Assembly: GCF_905220565.1 (NCBI RefSeq)
Contig: NC_059396.1
Coordinates: 9,087,206-9,151,205 of the forward strand
Length of the DNA: 64,000 bases
Direction of reading: 5' to 3'
DNA from: Melitaea cinxia
Taxonomy: Eukaryota; Arthropoda; Insecta; Lepidoptera; Nymphalidae
Positions within the stretch are counted from its first letter, which is position 1. Each line of letters opens with the position of its first letter. The translations under genes and the position numbers were made by a program. The notes beneath the pieces are model-generated. The model did not search any database. It saw only the letters and a list, made by a program, of their open reading frames with translations, and had not been told where the DNA came from. This document shows, in pieces, positions 46,869 through 60,000 of the stretch.

Positions 46869-48713
46869 AACAACTAAATAGGGTTGAAATACTCGATGAA
46901 TATGTGTCCGTGTAATTATAAAAAATGTACTGGGTCATAATCCCGTCTGTAGTATAAGTACCTACCTAACTGTATGTAATATAGATTCACATGATATTTA
47001 ATAGGTCTGTTTTAAAACTTTATGTGATTTTTTTACTGTAAGTCTGTTGGATAAAATTATAAATATAAAATATTATAAAAAAATGACAGTTTTTTTTTTC
47101 TCCAAACTGAAATAATTTAAGAAAAATATTGTTTGTGTGTCAGATCCGCCAAGCGGCTGGACTGTACTCCGTAAGAACGTTTACCATGATATTTAAAAAC
47201 TAACATGTTCTATTAAATGAATCACATTATAATTAATTAAAGTAATAAGATTAAAATCAAGACATAATTGGCGCTTGCTATTTGTACCGGTACAGTAAGT
47301 GCTAGTATACTATTATCTACACTATCTCTCTATCTTACACAAACTGTTAAAAGCGCTCTAAAACGTCACTCTGAGCATCACTGAGCGTCAGGGTCAGTTG
47401 TTTCACACGATTTTACTCTCCGCATTTTTTTTTTGCTTGTGGTAGCAAAAATTTACATATGTATTCAAAAACATTTATTTACAGAAAAAATAAAAAGACA
47501 ATACGATAGAATAAGTCAAACGTTGTGAATATATCCACCAATCTTTGTCCATGATTATATTAAACCGAACAGAAATTAATAAATTGAATTCGATAAATGG
47601 TGTGGTAACTGCCGATATTCTAACAGGCAAAGAAACTAATCAGATTTATATGAAAAAGTAAAATGAAACCACCACGAATAAAATTAAGTTCAACTCAGTA
47701 ATCATCATAATATCTAATATCCATTCGCTAGTTATTTATATAGACCGTTTCATCTAATAACGATATGTCCTTAAACTACCTCACTTACTACATTCACTTC
47801 TCCTTCATTGTAAGTATATATAAAAAAAATCTAAAAACAGATCGAAAATATAGAAATAATAATATTGAGAAAAAATTTAAACAAAATTTTGTCATTGATA
47901 TTCATACTGCATTCAGTTAAACTTATAAGTAGCTACAAATGCCAAGTTTATGCATCTAAAATAAACATGTCATGGAAATATACATAAACACAAAGTAAAT
48001 TTTAGTCAGCATAATAATTGAGTAAGAAAGTACACTAAACACAATTAGATGATTTGGTTAAACATTTAACCGAGATAACTAATTTAACTTTAAAAAAAAA
48101 ACTTCAAACCCTACATGCTATAATATATTTCTGTGATAAAACTGGGTTAGTTGTAAATGACTCCGACTAAAAATATTTTAGAAATCGCTAAATATACCTA
48201 TAATTAATAACTAATACCATACCTATTTTTTAAAGAAATAGGTAGCTAATTAAAATATCTTAGCATAGGTACCTAGAAAAACCGTCCTTCACAGCTTTAC
48301 ATGTCAATAATACAAACATTTACAAGAAAACAAAAATTAAAGCTTAACAAGAATTTGATAGATAATAAATAAGGTGCGGTTTTTTAAATACAACTTTTAT
48401 GAATAGAGTAGAGTAGTTTGGAAATCCTTTATTTACCAGAAGATATTATCTCTACCTACTCTTAAATTTTTCATCAAGTCTAAATTATCAGTTAGACGCA
48501 GAAACAAATATGAGTGAATAATAAAAACTATGTTTGTAAATTTTAAATTTTCAAAAAACAATATTTTATTTTAATTATAAACGTTAATAAATGTTTCAAA
48601 GGTCAATTGCAGATTACCTATTGTTTGATTCATCATAGTATAATGTACGCAATTTCTTAATGCTGAACAATAGATGAGGTGCGCCACCAACACACCGCCT
48701 TCCCTCAGCTTAC
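46869..48713. other. AT-rich spacer after CDA1
   Basis: No gene recognised on either strand. If the antisense pair is one gene, this is part of its intron. Confidence 0.5.
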
Positions 48714-48875
48714 AAATCGGCCTCGGTGGGTGTTTCGTTGCACATCATCACCTCCGAAACGACCGTCTGCGTAGTGTATCGTCACATCAACAAACTTTCC
48801 AATTGATTTAGCAATGCAAGGTGTGAGTGGACCCAAAATAAGGACAATGAAAATCAGTAACGTTGTTAGCAGCAT
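48714..48875 (-). CDS. Candidate first exon of a secreted protein, antisense
   Basis: Reading the - strand from ATG at 48875 gives 54 codons: a hydrophobic leader (LLTTLLIFIVLILGPLTP), then a hydrophilic part with DVTIHYADGRFGGDDVQ, up to F54. There a consensus splice donor GTAAGC (48713-48708) follows, with phase 0; without splicing the frame stops two codons later. A TATA box lies upstream at 49009-49017. The signal peptide, donor and promoter together argue for a real first coding exon. The exon at 41911-42075 is in the same phase and would give a protein of 108 aa. Family unknown. Confidence 0.55.
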
Positions 48876-49008
48876 CAAAATAAATAGAGAGTCGGCACTT
48901 TATATATAATTGATATAAGTAAGCATAGTGATGAAGAGAAGCGCAAAACAGCTCGCTGTAGTGAAAGCAGTGAAAGTCATCAGGTGGAGTGAACAGCCGT
49001 AACATTCT

Positions 49009-49017
49009 TTATTTATA
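49009..49017 (-). promoter_or_regulatory. TATA box for the antisense secreted-protein exon
   Basis: tataaataa on the - strand. About 20-25 nt later comes ttcactcc, an initiator-like site (48986-48994), giving a 5' UTR of about 110 nt. A second TATA-like run (tatataaag, about 48898) is too close to the ATG. Confidence 0.5.
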
Positions 49018-49020
49018 CTC

Positions 49021-52000
49021 CTACCGTCTCTTAAAATAACTCTCTTGCGTAATGATAACCTAAGAGTTTAAATAGATTTAGCAAATATTTCCAAAATTGT
49101 ATATCATTGCAAAAAAAAACTACATTTCTTGCAATATTAAGCACAAAATAATTAATTGAATGTAATAAATATTATCTGAATGATAAAATAAATACATATA
49201 TTAAAAATTAATTTTAAGTAATATCTAGATTGGGAACACAAGTTAAGTCGATAACTTTACAAGGTCAGCTTTTGATTTCTCATTCCTAAATGTTTTCCTT
49301 ATCAAGCCAGTCAAATTGAAACCAACAAAGTAATAACTTAACCTTTTGTCACAACTTCTTCGAAATTGACTTTTCAATACCTGATATAAGCTGTAGAGCC
49401 TTGTTTAATATTTATTTATACAATATATATTATAAATAAAAATGAAAAGGTGAATTAATTTCAATATTTGAAGTTGTATATTATATCTATGCTTTATTAC
49501 ATATGTTAAAAAAAATTGTATTGAAACAAACATACATCCTTCTGTATGTTGTTTTTTTTTTAATATATATATTCGTAGTAAGCTCTACGAGTATAGTTGT
49601 TGACCTTATTAATATAGATAGGATTGCTTAGATGTATACAAACCACATTTATTCTGTGTTAATAGTATACATAGGTGTGCATGCATTGTCGCAAGTGAAA
49701 GGAAATATCTTGAAGGATCCTTGACTCTTGCGCGCCTACTTGCCGCCGCGTTGCGCGTCGCCAGTATCTTATTTTTGATATGTAGTATCTGCACATCTCA
49801 TCTAAATTTTAATTAAAAGAATCTTTAAAAATTACAATTTTTAACATTGAGTAGTTTGATTAGTTATAGTTATATAATTAAAATTGACGAAGAATATAAA
49901 TAAATAAAGAAGGTCATATTCCAAATACTCAGTAGAATATGAAGCGATAAAGGAAAATTGGAGGCACAGAAATTGCAAATATAATAATTTCTTTACTGAA
50001 AAATTGCACGCACTGTGTTGATGTAGAGTAACTGAATCGTCATTAACCTCACAAGTTCCAAGGATGTTTTACATTTTCATTGTGTAATGGATATCAGTAT
50101 GTCACTATGCATCAAACCAATGATACTAATAAATACAAAGGACACTGAAAGATCGGCTGCTTGTTTATCTACTAATTACTCTGTAGATAGCTGATGCAAC
50201 AATGTTTAAAATCTATACATTTTACTAACTATGAAAGATTCACGACAACGAAGATTTAATTTCTAGAAGGGTGAAGCAATTGATTGATTGATTAAGTGAT
50301 TCTACGAAAAGCAAGACATCAAGTTGAGTTGTCAAACAAAAGCTATATCGTTTTATAAAACCTTATAATAAGAAAAGTTACTAACAAGTAAATAAAGTTC
50401 AGCAGAAGTAAATATTTAAATTTGTAATCCTAAAAAAAATAATTAATCCTTCTCGCAAGTCATTTATTTACCAACAGCAAAAAACTTTATAGTTTTTATC
50501 AATAACCTTATATAGATAAATAGACTCAACTTGCTCCGGAAATCCTGTATTACTTCTACTTTTTCCTGTATCCGTATATATTCACTTCAGTCTCTATATA
50601 TTATATATGACTACGCAAACTGTATATTTTTAGTAAAACCTTTATTAAAGTATAAAAAATTATCACTTTCAAATAATGTGTTATTTATTACATAACGTTT
50701 TCGAAGATTATCCACTTATATTATTTATCAATAGATTGCTTTTTAGCAATATGCAGTTGTTACATGCATATATAACTCAGATACTTAGCACACATATGTC
50801 ACTAAGGCATAGTTATTATGTTTTTTCTACTCCTTTTCTTTTTTGTGTATGTACACTTTTTGCAACGTTAGATATACTTGACCTTTTAGATCCGTTAGTG
50901 ACGTATTTTATCAATTAAATATGAATTATGAGTTTCATCATTATAATTTTTTAAATAACATATTTTTTTAATAATAAGAGCAAATTTAAATTATACGAAG
51001 GAAAGTAATATAATATAATTTTTAATAATGAATTTAATTAATTGTATTGTTTTATTTTTTATAAAACATGAGCTACTTTTAATTCTAATTCTATTATTCT
51101 TTTTTTTTTTAATTCTCTATTCAATTGTGTGTATGAATCACAATATACGATTAAAACCAACTCTTTTAATCTTTCGTATAATTGTTGTAGTGAAATCAAC
51201 TCTGCACATGAATGCAAACAACAAATCGGCAATTCACATAAGGCAAAGTATTGAAAATATGTGTGTTGAAATTTTCTTATTTGGTTGTTGATACAACTTG
51301 AGCTTATGTATATAATATATATGAAATAACCTACCTATCTGTCTACCTATCCTGTCTGTGTATACTCTATTTTTCTGTACACCTGTCTCTGGAACTGTTA
51401 AAATAAGATAAAGGAGTTTGTTACAATTTTTTTTTCATATCATTATTCTTACAGGACCAGAATCACTCCGTTAAAAAAATAATGAATATCCAGATTAAAT
51501 CTTCCGCGCGAACGAAGTTACGTGTACGGCTAGTAATGCAATTTGCAATTTTACAAAATTCGTAACTTTTAGTAAGCAGATAAATGTATTTCATTCGGTA
51601 AACAAATGTATCTAAATTTATCTGATTATTATCAGTTACTTTTAAAGCAATTCATCATTCATCAAGGATGCTTCGGCAACGTTTCTAAAAAAAGGATTTA
51701 AATAATTATTCAAAACATTTAGCAATGAGGAATTAGTCTGTTTACTGAATATTTTTGCAATAACATATTTTACTTTGGAATTTTGTTTGAATTAAGCCAA
51801 ACCGACACACTCGGCAAAAATATTTTAAGTTTAATAAGTTAGCTTAAGCATGTTGAAAGGTCATGGCACGCAGCGCACGGCGTGGCTCACATACGTGATG
51901 AAGCGGTAAAAAGTAGGCTCCGGCGCGCCGTGGCCGGTGCCACGAAGCGCGATCGCGGTGATCCATCGTGGCGACCGCCAACCCCTCCGTCTAGTATTCT

Positions 52001-52493
52001 ATTTGTCTCAGTACTTGTATGTTACATAACCCGATACACCCGGATATTGCTACAAGGTCACCTATCTTCTTGTAAATATTTTATTGCAGTTCATATCATT
52101 ATACGAAGCTTTAATAAAAAGAAACACTTTGATTTATAAAATTAATTTATACACCTTCCTGTGTTTGTCTAAGAATATTTTTTCGAATTATTGACAGGCC
52201 AAATTGATTCATACAATATACAAATTATACCTGTGGTGCAAATGATAGAACGTACAAATTTTATTTCACTAGAAAAATAGATTAATGTATCCCTAGCACT
52301 CAAATGTTAAAAAATAATTTAATAGTCACTATGTTCACTTCTGTTAAAATAAAAGTACTAATAATGGAATCATATATTTTAATACGCTAAGGTTAAGATG
52401 TTTGTCTCCCTTTTTAGGAAAAACTGCATAATTACTTGAAGAGAGTGAGAGAATTCTACCTGAATTAATCCTAGTCTAAAATCAATTTAATTA
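49021..52493. other. AT-rich spacer
   Basis: No gene I can support. A GC-rich island at 51860-51990 stands out but has no recognisable coding text. Another GC-rich patch lies at 49715-49765. The ORFs at 50676 and 51028 are hydrophobic by AT richness. Confidence 0.5.
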
Positions 52494-52495
52494 AG

Positions 52496-52556
<61 letters not shown>
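52494..52556. repeat. (TA)n microsatellite
   Basis: About 60 bp of pure TA. Confidence 0.95.
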
Positions 52557-52558
<2 letters not shown>

Positions 52559-53029
52559 GTATCGTATATGTGTATGCGTGTATGTATAAATATAAGTATC
52601 ATATTATTTGTATCTAAGTGTGTTTACATTATTATGTATGCATTTATATAGTGTATAATAAAATTATGTATTTATTATATATTATATTTTTATTCTCAAT
52701 GTATTTAGATTGTACACGCTAATTTTGCGACCGTTTTATAATTTTCCTGTGGCAGTACTACTGGAAAATATTCCATTATGGGATAGTGCCTTTGTACCAG
52801 CATTGTTTACAAGAGCTATTTCCTATAGCTATCCTAGTGTACATAAATTATTAAATCGTTTTATAGATAATTACTTGCTCTACCGGTATCAAGAACTAAA
52901 AATTTTTTAATTTTGCTTTTATTTTTGTAAATTAATTGATTATTAAAATAACCGAATTTCAAATCGACTCTCGTATAAATACTTTTTTGTAATTTTGTCA
53001 AGTGATAATTATTAAACTTACTAGCTGCC

Positions 53030-53215
53030 AGGACAGACTTTGTTCTGTCAAACTTAATAGTAAAATATATATTTTTTTGTGTTTTTTAATTTTTTTTAAC
53101 ATTAAAGTCTTCCATGGGCCTTAAGGAACATACAAAAAAATAATTTAGCCGATTAATTCGAGCCATTCTCGAGTTATGCGCTTAGCAATTCATTTTTATT
53201 TATATAGATTTATAA
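53030..53215 (+). repeat. Interspersed repeat D
   Basis: Matches the outer parts of 24175-24745 in opposite orientation (ccttaaggaacatac, tctcgagttatgcgctta). Begins near ctagctgccaggacagac. Confidence 0.65.
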
Positions 53216-53244
53216 TTTAATTATATAAGATATTTCATCGATAA

Positions 53245-54198
53245 TCTATCTTCTATATTTATATAAAAGCGAAAGGTCACTCACTCATCATGAAATCTCC
53301 GAAACTATAACACCTACAAACTTGAAATTTGGCAGGCAGGCACCTTATAACACGTAGACATCTGTCAAGAACGTATTTTACGAAATTCGACCCCTAAGGG
53401 GATAAAACAGGGGTTGGAAGTTTGTATGAAAGTAATATGTTTTTGAAGTAAGAGACTTGAAATTCAAAATTTTTGCTCTATAGATGGTGAGGAGTTGTCC
53501 AAATAATGCATCGTAATCACTCATCACGAGAACTCAAAAACCGTTGGACGGTCCATCCATCCAGGATGGACAAAGACAAAATTCGGCAGGGAGGTAGATT
53601 ATAGTTAGTATACGTCCGCTAAGAACGGATTCGGTTGGTTTAAAGGAAAATAACCGCGTTTGCAACCCTATGTGTTCAAGAAACACTTATATTGATCACT
53701 TATAAGTAGTACGAAAAAAAATATTTTTTACAATATCTAACCTTTACGTTACTAGAATACTTTTTTTATTTACCCCTGTCGTCACGGAGACACGGAGGAG
53801 CGTGCGTTACGCGCTATTCCGTTACATATATTTACGTAAACCATATTAAAAATTAAATTGCATGCAGTATATTTTAAATATATTTACACTACAATGCTAC
53901 ATTATTACTACATGATTTTATACCACAATTCTGACGAGTTCAACGAATGTTGTTGGACGCGACGCGCGCTTCACGCGGACGTAACTGTTACAAAAAACAA
54001 AAGTCCCCAAAAGTGTACGTGATTGATTAAAAATCTACTGGACGGATGTCCATGCGGTTTCACCAATAGAGAGAGCTCTTCAAGAGAAAGGTTTAAAGAA
54101 CGGCTAAGCTGATTTTGATGAGAGTTTCACTGGAGGTTTGCCGGGAAAACTTTGTGACACACTGATTTCAACGCGGGCGAAGCCGCGGGCACAGCTAG
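53245..54198 (+). mobile_element. Non-autonomous Helitron-like element
   Basis: 954 bp. 5' TCTATC after host A; 3' end with the GC-rich hairpin gcgggcgaagccgcgggc, then acag CTAG before host T. It contains one copy of the unit that is fourfold at 20581-21657, and no minisatellite. No gene. Confidence 0.75.
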
Positions 54199-56455
54199 TT
54201 ATCAATATATTTGTAATTTTTTAATATTAAATACTTCTATAAAGCTGTACAGATTTTCTTTTAACCTATAAATTTTCGGTCTCATTTTTTGGAAATCATT
54301 ATTTAAATTAGTACTACGTATATTGTAGAATTGATTTAAATATTTCTATCTTCTCTAAACCTTTATGTGCCATTGACATAAATTACAATGAAAAAAGTTT
54401 AAATAATAATCGAAAGTGACTCCAAAATCATAAGAAATTAAAAATATTCCGTTGAAAACAGATTAGTAGTTTTTTTTTTTCATCAAATAATAGACGACCA
54501 AGGCTGTTTAAACCATGTTTATGTTTACTACTTTATTATTGTGGGCCATTGCTTCTTATTTTATTGCCTATAACAAACACCAGTTATCAGGCTATCTAAA
54601 GCATAACTAGTAATTAATTTTTAAAATTTCAACTAAACGGGACCATTTAAAGAAAGAGCCATAAACAGCTTTTCCCTTTGTTTGGTTAACATTTAATTTA
54701 GCGAATACAATGATAAAGTAAATAAAGCGTGACAAGTTTAAATTCATTTTTTTGATAATTATAAATTCTGAATTGTGATTTTATTCAACAAATTGCGCGA
54801 GCCTTGAGCGACGAATTATTATTGTTAAAAAAAGTTACTTATAAAAATACAAAAAGAACAAAATATTGATATAACTCTTGTTTTATTTTTTAAGGTTTAG
54901 CGTTATCCCAATCGGTATACATATATATTTTTATTTATTTCACTACACATGCAGTCCTGTGGCCGCCTAGTAAAGCTAGGACGTAGTCTGACGCTGACAG
55001 AATTTTTCTGTTACAATATTTTAATTTGTATATACATTTATATAATACTAGCTGCGGCCTGGCGAACTTCATACCGCCTTTTTGTGAATATAATAATAAT
55101 TCAAAAGAGTTATTATTTATATTGAAATAAAATATAGCCTATCTTTCAAGTTGGATCAAACTGCACACGGTGTGCAAATTTGATTAAAATCGGTCAAATA
55201 GTCTAGGTGTCCATCGCGGACAAACAACGTGACGCGTAATTTATATACATTAATATATACTTATCTCTTACCTACAGGTTAGTGCTCTTGTTAACCCAAT
55301 ATTAGTTATTTTAACTTCTTTAGTTTTTTCATGGTTCGATTTTGTACATACAAAAAGTTTAATCTCCAAAAAGTTTTAAATTGAATACAAGTAACCTACA
55401 TTTAGATTTTTCTTCTAAGAAACTAATACTACGATAAGGTATAGTTAAATAGATAATCAGAATAAATTTTGATACAAAATATTTTATGTAATATTTTCTA
55501 ATTCTTTTTTAATTCTTTTTGATTTTTTTAAAGAAAGTTGTTTAATTGCCAAAATCAAGTCACAATAGCTAGTAATGTTCATTGGAAGTTAAACGCAATT
55601 TTCGAAGTTAGGTTTAATTTAGAGATTTTGTAATTAGTGTAGTAGCCGGAAGTTGTATAATTTCTGTAATACTGTAGTAGTTGTGTTATATATTATAGAA
55701 TATTACGTCGTCATACATTGATTTTCACTCACTGCTATTATAGGTCACCTGCACGGATGTACTACGTTCGCAGTCTTGAACCGCTACAAATTGTAAATTT
55801 GTATACCTTTTGAACCATTTATATAATTAGAATAGACTTTTTTTATTTATTGATATTCTATTTCAACATAAACTCAAATTATTATAGCTACTTAATTTTC
55901 TAAATTATTATACCTCGTAAAATATATTTAAATTTATTAATAAATGGAGGTATACTTTAAAATTTGTTAAAATGTCGGTTACTTTATTGACGTATTATTT
56001 AAAATATTCCGCTTGCTTACCTTGGCGAATACTTTAAGATAGTACTGAATCGCTGTGCTAAATTATCATAATACTTATTAACCGTTAGACGATGGTTATA
56101 TAATAATATTTTAATTTTATTGCTTTCATAATTTAAATTGCGGAAATATACGTTTATAGTTTTTAATCGAAGCGCTGAAAAACCATTTATTCAGAAACAA
56201 TACTACATAACAAACAATTTACTCATATACAATACATAAAGAACGTATTCAGTGTAGTCAGTGATGGGGATATGGAACTTAACTTCTATCGTAATTTAAA
56301 GATTCTCATTTCCCAAACAGAACATGAAAATATCAACTTAAAATGGATTCTCTCAAAACAACGCTTTGACACATCAGTTTAATTAAATTAGCTAGAATTA
56401 AAAATACTTCTCACCATATTAGTAACATTTTGGTATCAAGGAGCTTATTTATATT
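54199..56455. other. AT-rich spacer with one repeat
   Basis: No gene seen. A repeat at about 55049-55250 starts ctagctgcggcctggcgaac and includes gattaaaatcggtcaaa, typical of Helitron or LINE ends in Lepidoptera. Confidence 0.5.
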
Positions 56456-56580
56456 CATCATCATCATCATCATTACAGCCTATACAGTCCACTGCTGGAC
56501 ATAGGCCTCCACAAGTTCACGCCAAAAATAACGTGAACTCATGTGTTTTGCCCATAGTCACCACGCTGGGCAGGCGGGTT
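56456..56580 (-). repeat. SINE-like repeat family A, 3' fragment
   Basis: (ATC)n followed by cagtccactgctggacatag and gctgggcaggcgggtt. It lies about 320 bp upstream of the CDA2 TATA box. Confidence 0.8.
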
Positions 56581-56900
56581 GGGTTATTTATATTGATTAT
56601 AATAAATTTCAATGTAAAAAATAATGTAAATTTAGTAAATAATAATTAATTTAAAACTCCTTAGTAACTTTATTTCAAATTAAATGTATGATCTCTAGTT
56701 ATTTAAGCATACGTTCATTTGTAATACATATAGCAAATTAAAAATGTTGTCAGTATCATAATTGTCCATTGTCTTGGATAGCGTCACAGTATGCTTATTA
56801 AAAGCTCCGGCAATGGTGTGATGACTTATATTGGCTGGTGGTATAGTGTGTACAGGACGGGTGAAGTCTCTCGGCTGGTATCGAGCTTGAACAGCCTGGT

Positions 56901-56910
56901 TATATAAATA
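56901..56910 (+). promoter_or_regulatory. TATA box of CDA2
   Basis: tatataaata, with an initiator-like cagtca at 56925-56930, 24 nt further on, and the ATG at 56986. The spacing predicts a 5' UTR of about 60 nt. Confidence 0.75.
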
Positions 56911-56985
56911 GGTGAAGAGGGGCAGCAGTCAACTCTTGCACTTTCTTGTAGAGCGCGGAGCAGCGACCAGTCTTCGCCGAGCGCC

Positions 56986-57037
56986 ATGGCTCGACACGCG
57001 TACCTTTGTTTGGGGGTACTACTTCTCGCCTATTTCG
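56986..57037 (+). CDS. CDA2: CDA2 coding exon 1 (signal peptide)
   Basis: Encodes MARHAYLCLGVLLLAYF plus one base. Donor GTGAGT at 57038. Confidence 0.93.
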
Positions 57038-60000
57038 GTGAGTAACGTATATACTTAAATACTATTTAAAAAATAATAATAATGTAGATTAATTATTATT
57101 TAACATAAAAATATTTTTTAATCATATTTTATAATTTAAAAAAAAAAAACATTTATTTTTCATAAAATCTGAAATGAATTAATTTATGCTTGAATTACCT
57201 AATTTTTTTTTCTAGTAAAATAATTTAATAAGCACTAATCAATTTTATAATTTTTCTATAAAATTATCTGTAAGATATCTAACAATGATTGCGTAAATCG
57301 TAATCGTAACATACCGCTACAAATATATTTAAATATAAGGTATTACATAATAAATATATAGTTACTAAAATACTTATTTTAATAAATATTAAAATAAACT
57401 TACGTAAAATATTTTTAAATCGTATAAAGAAAGACACCGGTTACTTACGTGGCCGATGTTGACCTCGATTTCTTTTTAACGTTTTGCCTTTCAATGCCGT
57501 CATCGGCTTGCTTACTGACTTCGCAACTTAAACAAGCTTTTATGTACAGTTCTGAGTATCTATTTTTTATGGATTTTTTTCTAAATTTAGTTTCAATGTA
57601 TCTACAAACAAGCTTATGGATAGCGACATTCTACGCCAAAATGAAACGGTTACTACATTCTTTCACCCGCGTGTGGTAATCGTGGTTTACGTTAGGATTT
57701 GTTACTCAATAAACATGTTAAGTCAGTTGAAATGGCTGCTTAATGCTACTTTAAATGCAAAATAGCATAATAAGTAGACGTTACGTTGTAATTACTTTCA
57801 TACTTAACTTAGTCATTTACTATAATTAATAGTGATAAAAAACTTATAAATCCTATAGTGATATGCGAGACCAGTCATACACGAGTAAAACGACAAGAAG
57901 ACGACAGCGGAGATGAGGTGAACCCAGAACAACTTTGCGACGGCCGGCCCGCTGATGAATACTTCAGGTTGACTACAGACGGCGATTGCCGTGATGTTGT
58001 GAGGTCAGTTTTTACAATTATAATAAACTAGTATCCCACCCCGGCTTCGCACGGATATTTATCAAAAATGTTATAATGGTTTTTCCCCTTAATTTTTTTG
58101 AAAATATAATATAGGCTATGTTACCCGCGGATAGTGTAGCTTTCCAATAGTGAAAGAATTTTTCAAATCGGTTTAGCAGTTTCGGAGCCTATTCAATGCA
58201 AATAAACAAACAATAAATTTTTTCCTCTTTATAATATAAATAAAAATTATTTAAAAAAAATTAACAGTCAATTAAAAAAAAAATATCCAAATAAAAAATT
58301 TCCACGAAAACGTAATTATATCTACAATTGAAAAAATAAACATTTTGTATATAAAGGTTGTTTAGAGTTGATGATCATAAATACAGTCGAATGGTATTCA
58401 AGAACTTGATATTCCAGCGAGTGAACGGAACGATCGCCATCGTGCCTTGAATATTAGTCATAGTTATATTACTTCTTAACAAAGCGATGAAAATTAAATA
58501 ACTATGAAATGAAACAACTATGAACTATCTGAGACTTATGTAACTTTGAAAATTAATGTGATAAACACATACTAACTGATTCTAGTTATTATATTCCTAT
58601 AGATTTGGTACGCGCTTCTATGTTCCTTTTTATCGAGTAATGTTATAAATTAAGTTATTTAATTCGATTTCAGTAAATGTTCATCAAAGTTTTGACTTCT
58701 ACTCATAATGTAAATGTGTAATGTATATGTATGTGTAATATGTATATGTAATAGTAATAACATACATAACTAATTGCGGGGTAAGATATTGTTAATTAAA
58801 CCAAAAGTTTTTTTTTTTTTTTTTCTCACTAATGCCAATTGTATGTTGTCCTTGATTTTTAAAGCGACACTAATATCGCCCCTGACTTTTTCCAATATGA
58901 TAATATTAGATCTTTTGATTGCAATTTATAAACTAATTATTTTGTCTCATGTGGTTATTTTTTAAAAAATTATAGCCTTAAACATTTTCTTTTTTAAGAT
59001 TAATATTTTATGTTTTTATACCTAAGAGAAATGACATAACTTTTAAAGTAACAAAATAGAAACTAGAGGGTAGACATTGCGTGAGTGCTCGTGCATGAAC
59101 GCTTTCATGATCGATGTGTTAATTACCTAACACGTTCTTAATTTTAGCAAATAATGGTGAGAATACGTGGCAGCGACATGTCGTTGTCGCTCTCTCGCCA
59201 TCGATAGGTACTGTAAGATCATATTGTTGTGAAACAATTGTGTTTGCTCGCAAACGAAAAAAAAACCAACTTCAATTACGTCGACCAGTAATACTACAAC
59301 GTAGGTAGACGAAAAAATATTCAAGTAACTACGCATAATTAGAGATAAATCAAAAAGCACCCATCGGATCTCGATCATCTATACTAATATTATAAAGCTG
59401 AAGAGTTTGTTTGCTTGAACGAGCCAATCTTAAAAACTACTAGTCCAATTTAAAAAAAAAGTATTTCAGTGTTAGATAGCCCATCTCTCCAGGAACGATA
59501 TAGGCTATATATCATCACACTAAGACCAATAGGAGCGGAGTCCACGCAGATGAAGTCGCGGGCAGAAGCTCGTATTTAAATAAGACCACATAACAAGCAT
59601 TAGCTTCCGTTTAAAACAAGAATCATCAAAATCGGCACGCCAAGTAAAAAAAAATTGAGATATAATACAGCGTAGGTCGACAAAATAAATAGTCAAGTAA
59701 ATACGTATTATTGGAGATCAGAATGTACTTGTCATATCCCGTTTGAATTTAAATGGGATCACATGACAAACACCATGTTTTGAATAAAAAAAGAATCATC
59801 GAAATCGATCCATCATCCAGTAAAAATGTCTGAGGTAAGACACAAAAAATATAGTCAAATTGATAACCTTCTCCTTTTTAGAAGGAGGTTAAAAACACTA
59901 AGTAAATGTTATAAAATTACGTGTATCACGTGTATCACGATGTCGCTCTGTATCGGAGACACTTTATCCTTAAATGAAAAAAGAACCCTAACTTTGACTG

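Noticed and set aside
52710..52910. 66-codon ORF in the spacer
   Set aside because: No motif, no splice context I could support and AT-driven composition.
57449..57679. + strand 76-codon ORF in CDA2 intron 1
   Set aside because: Phe/Leu-rich shadow; the opposite strand looks more exon-like.
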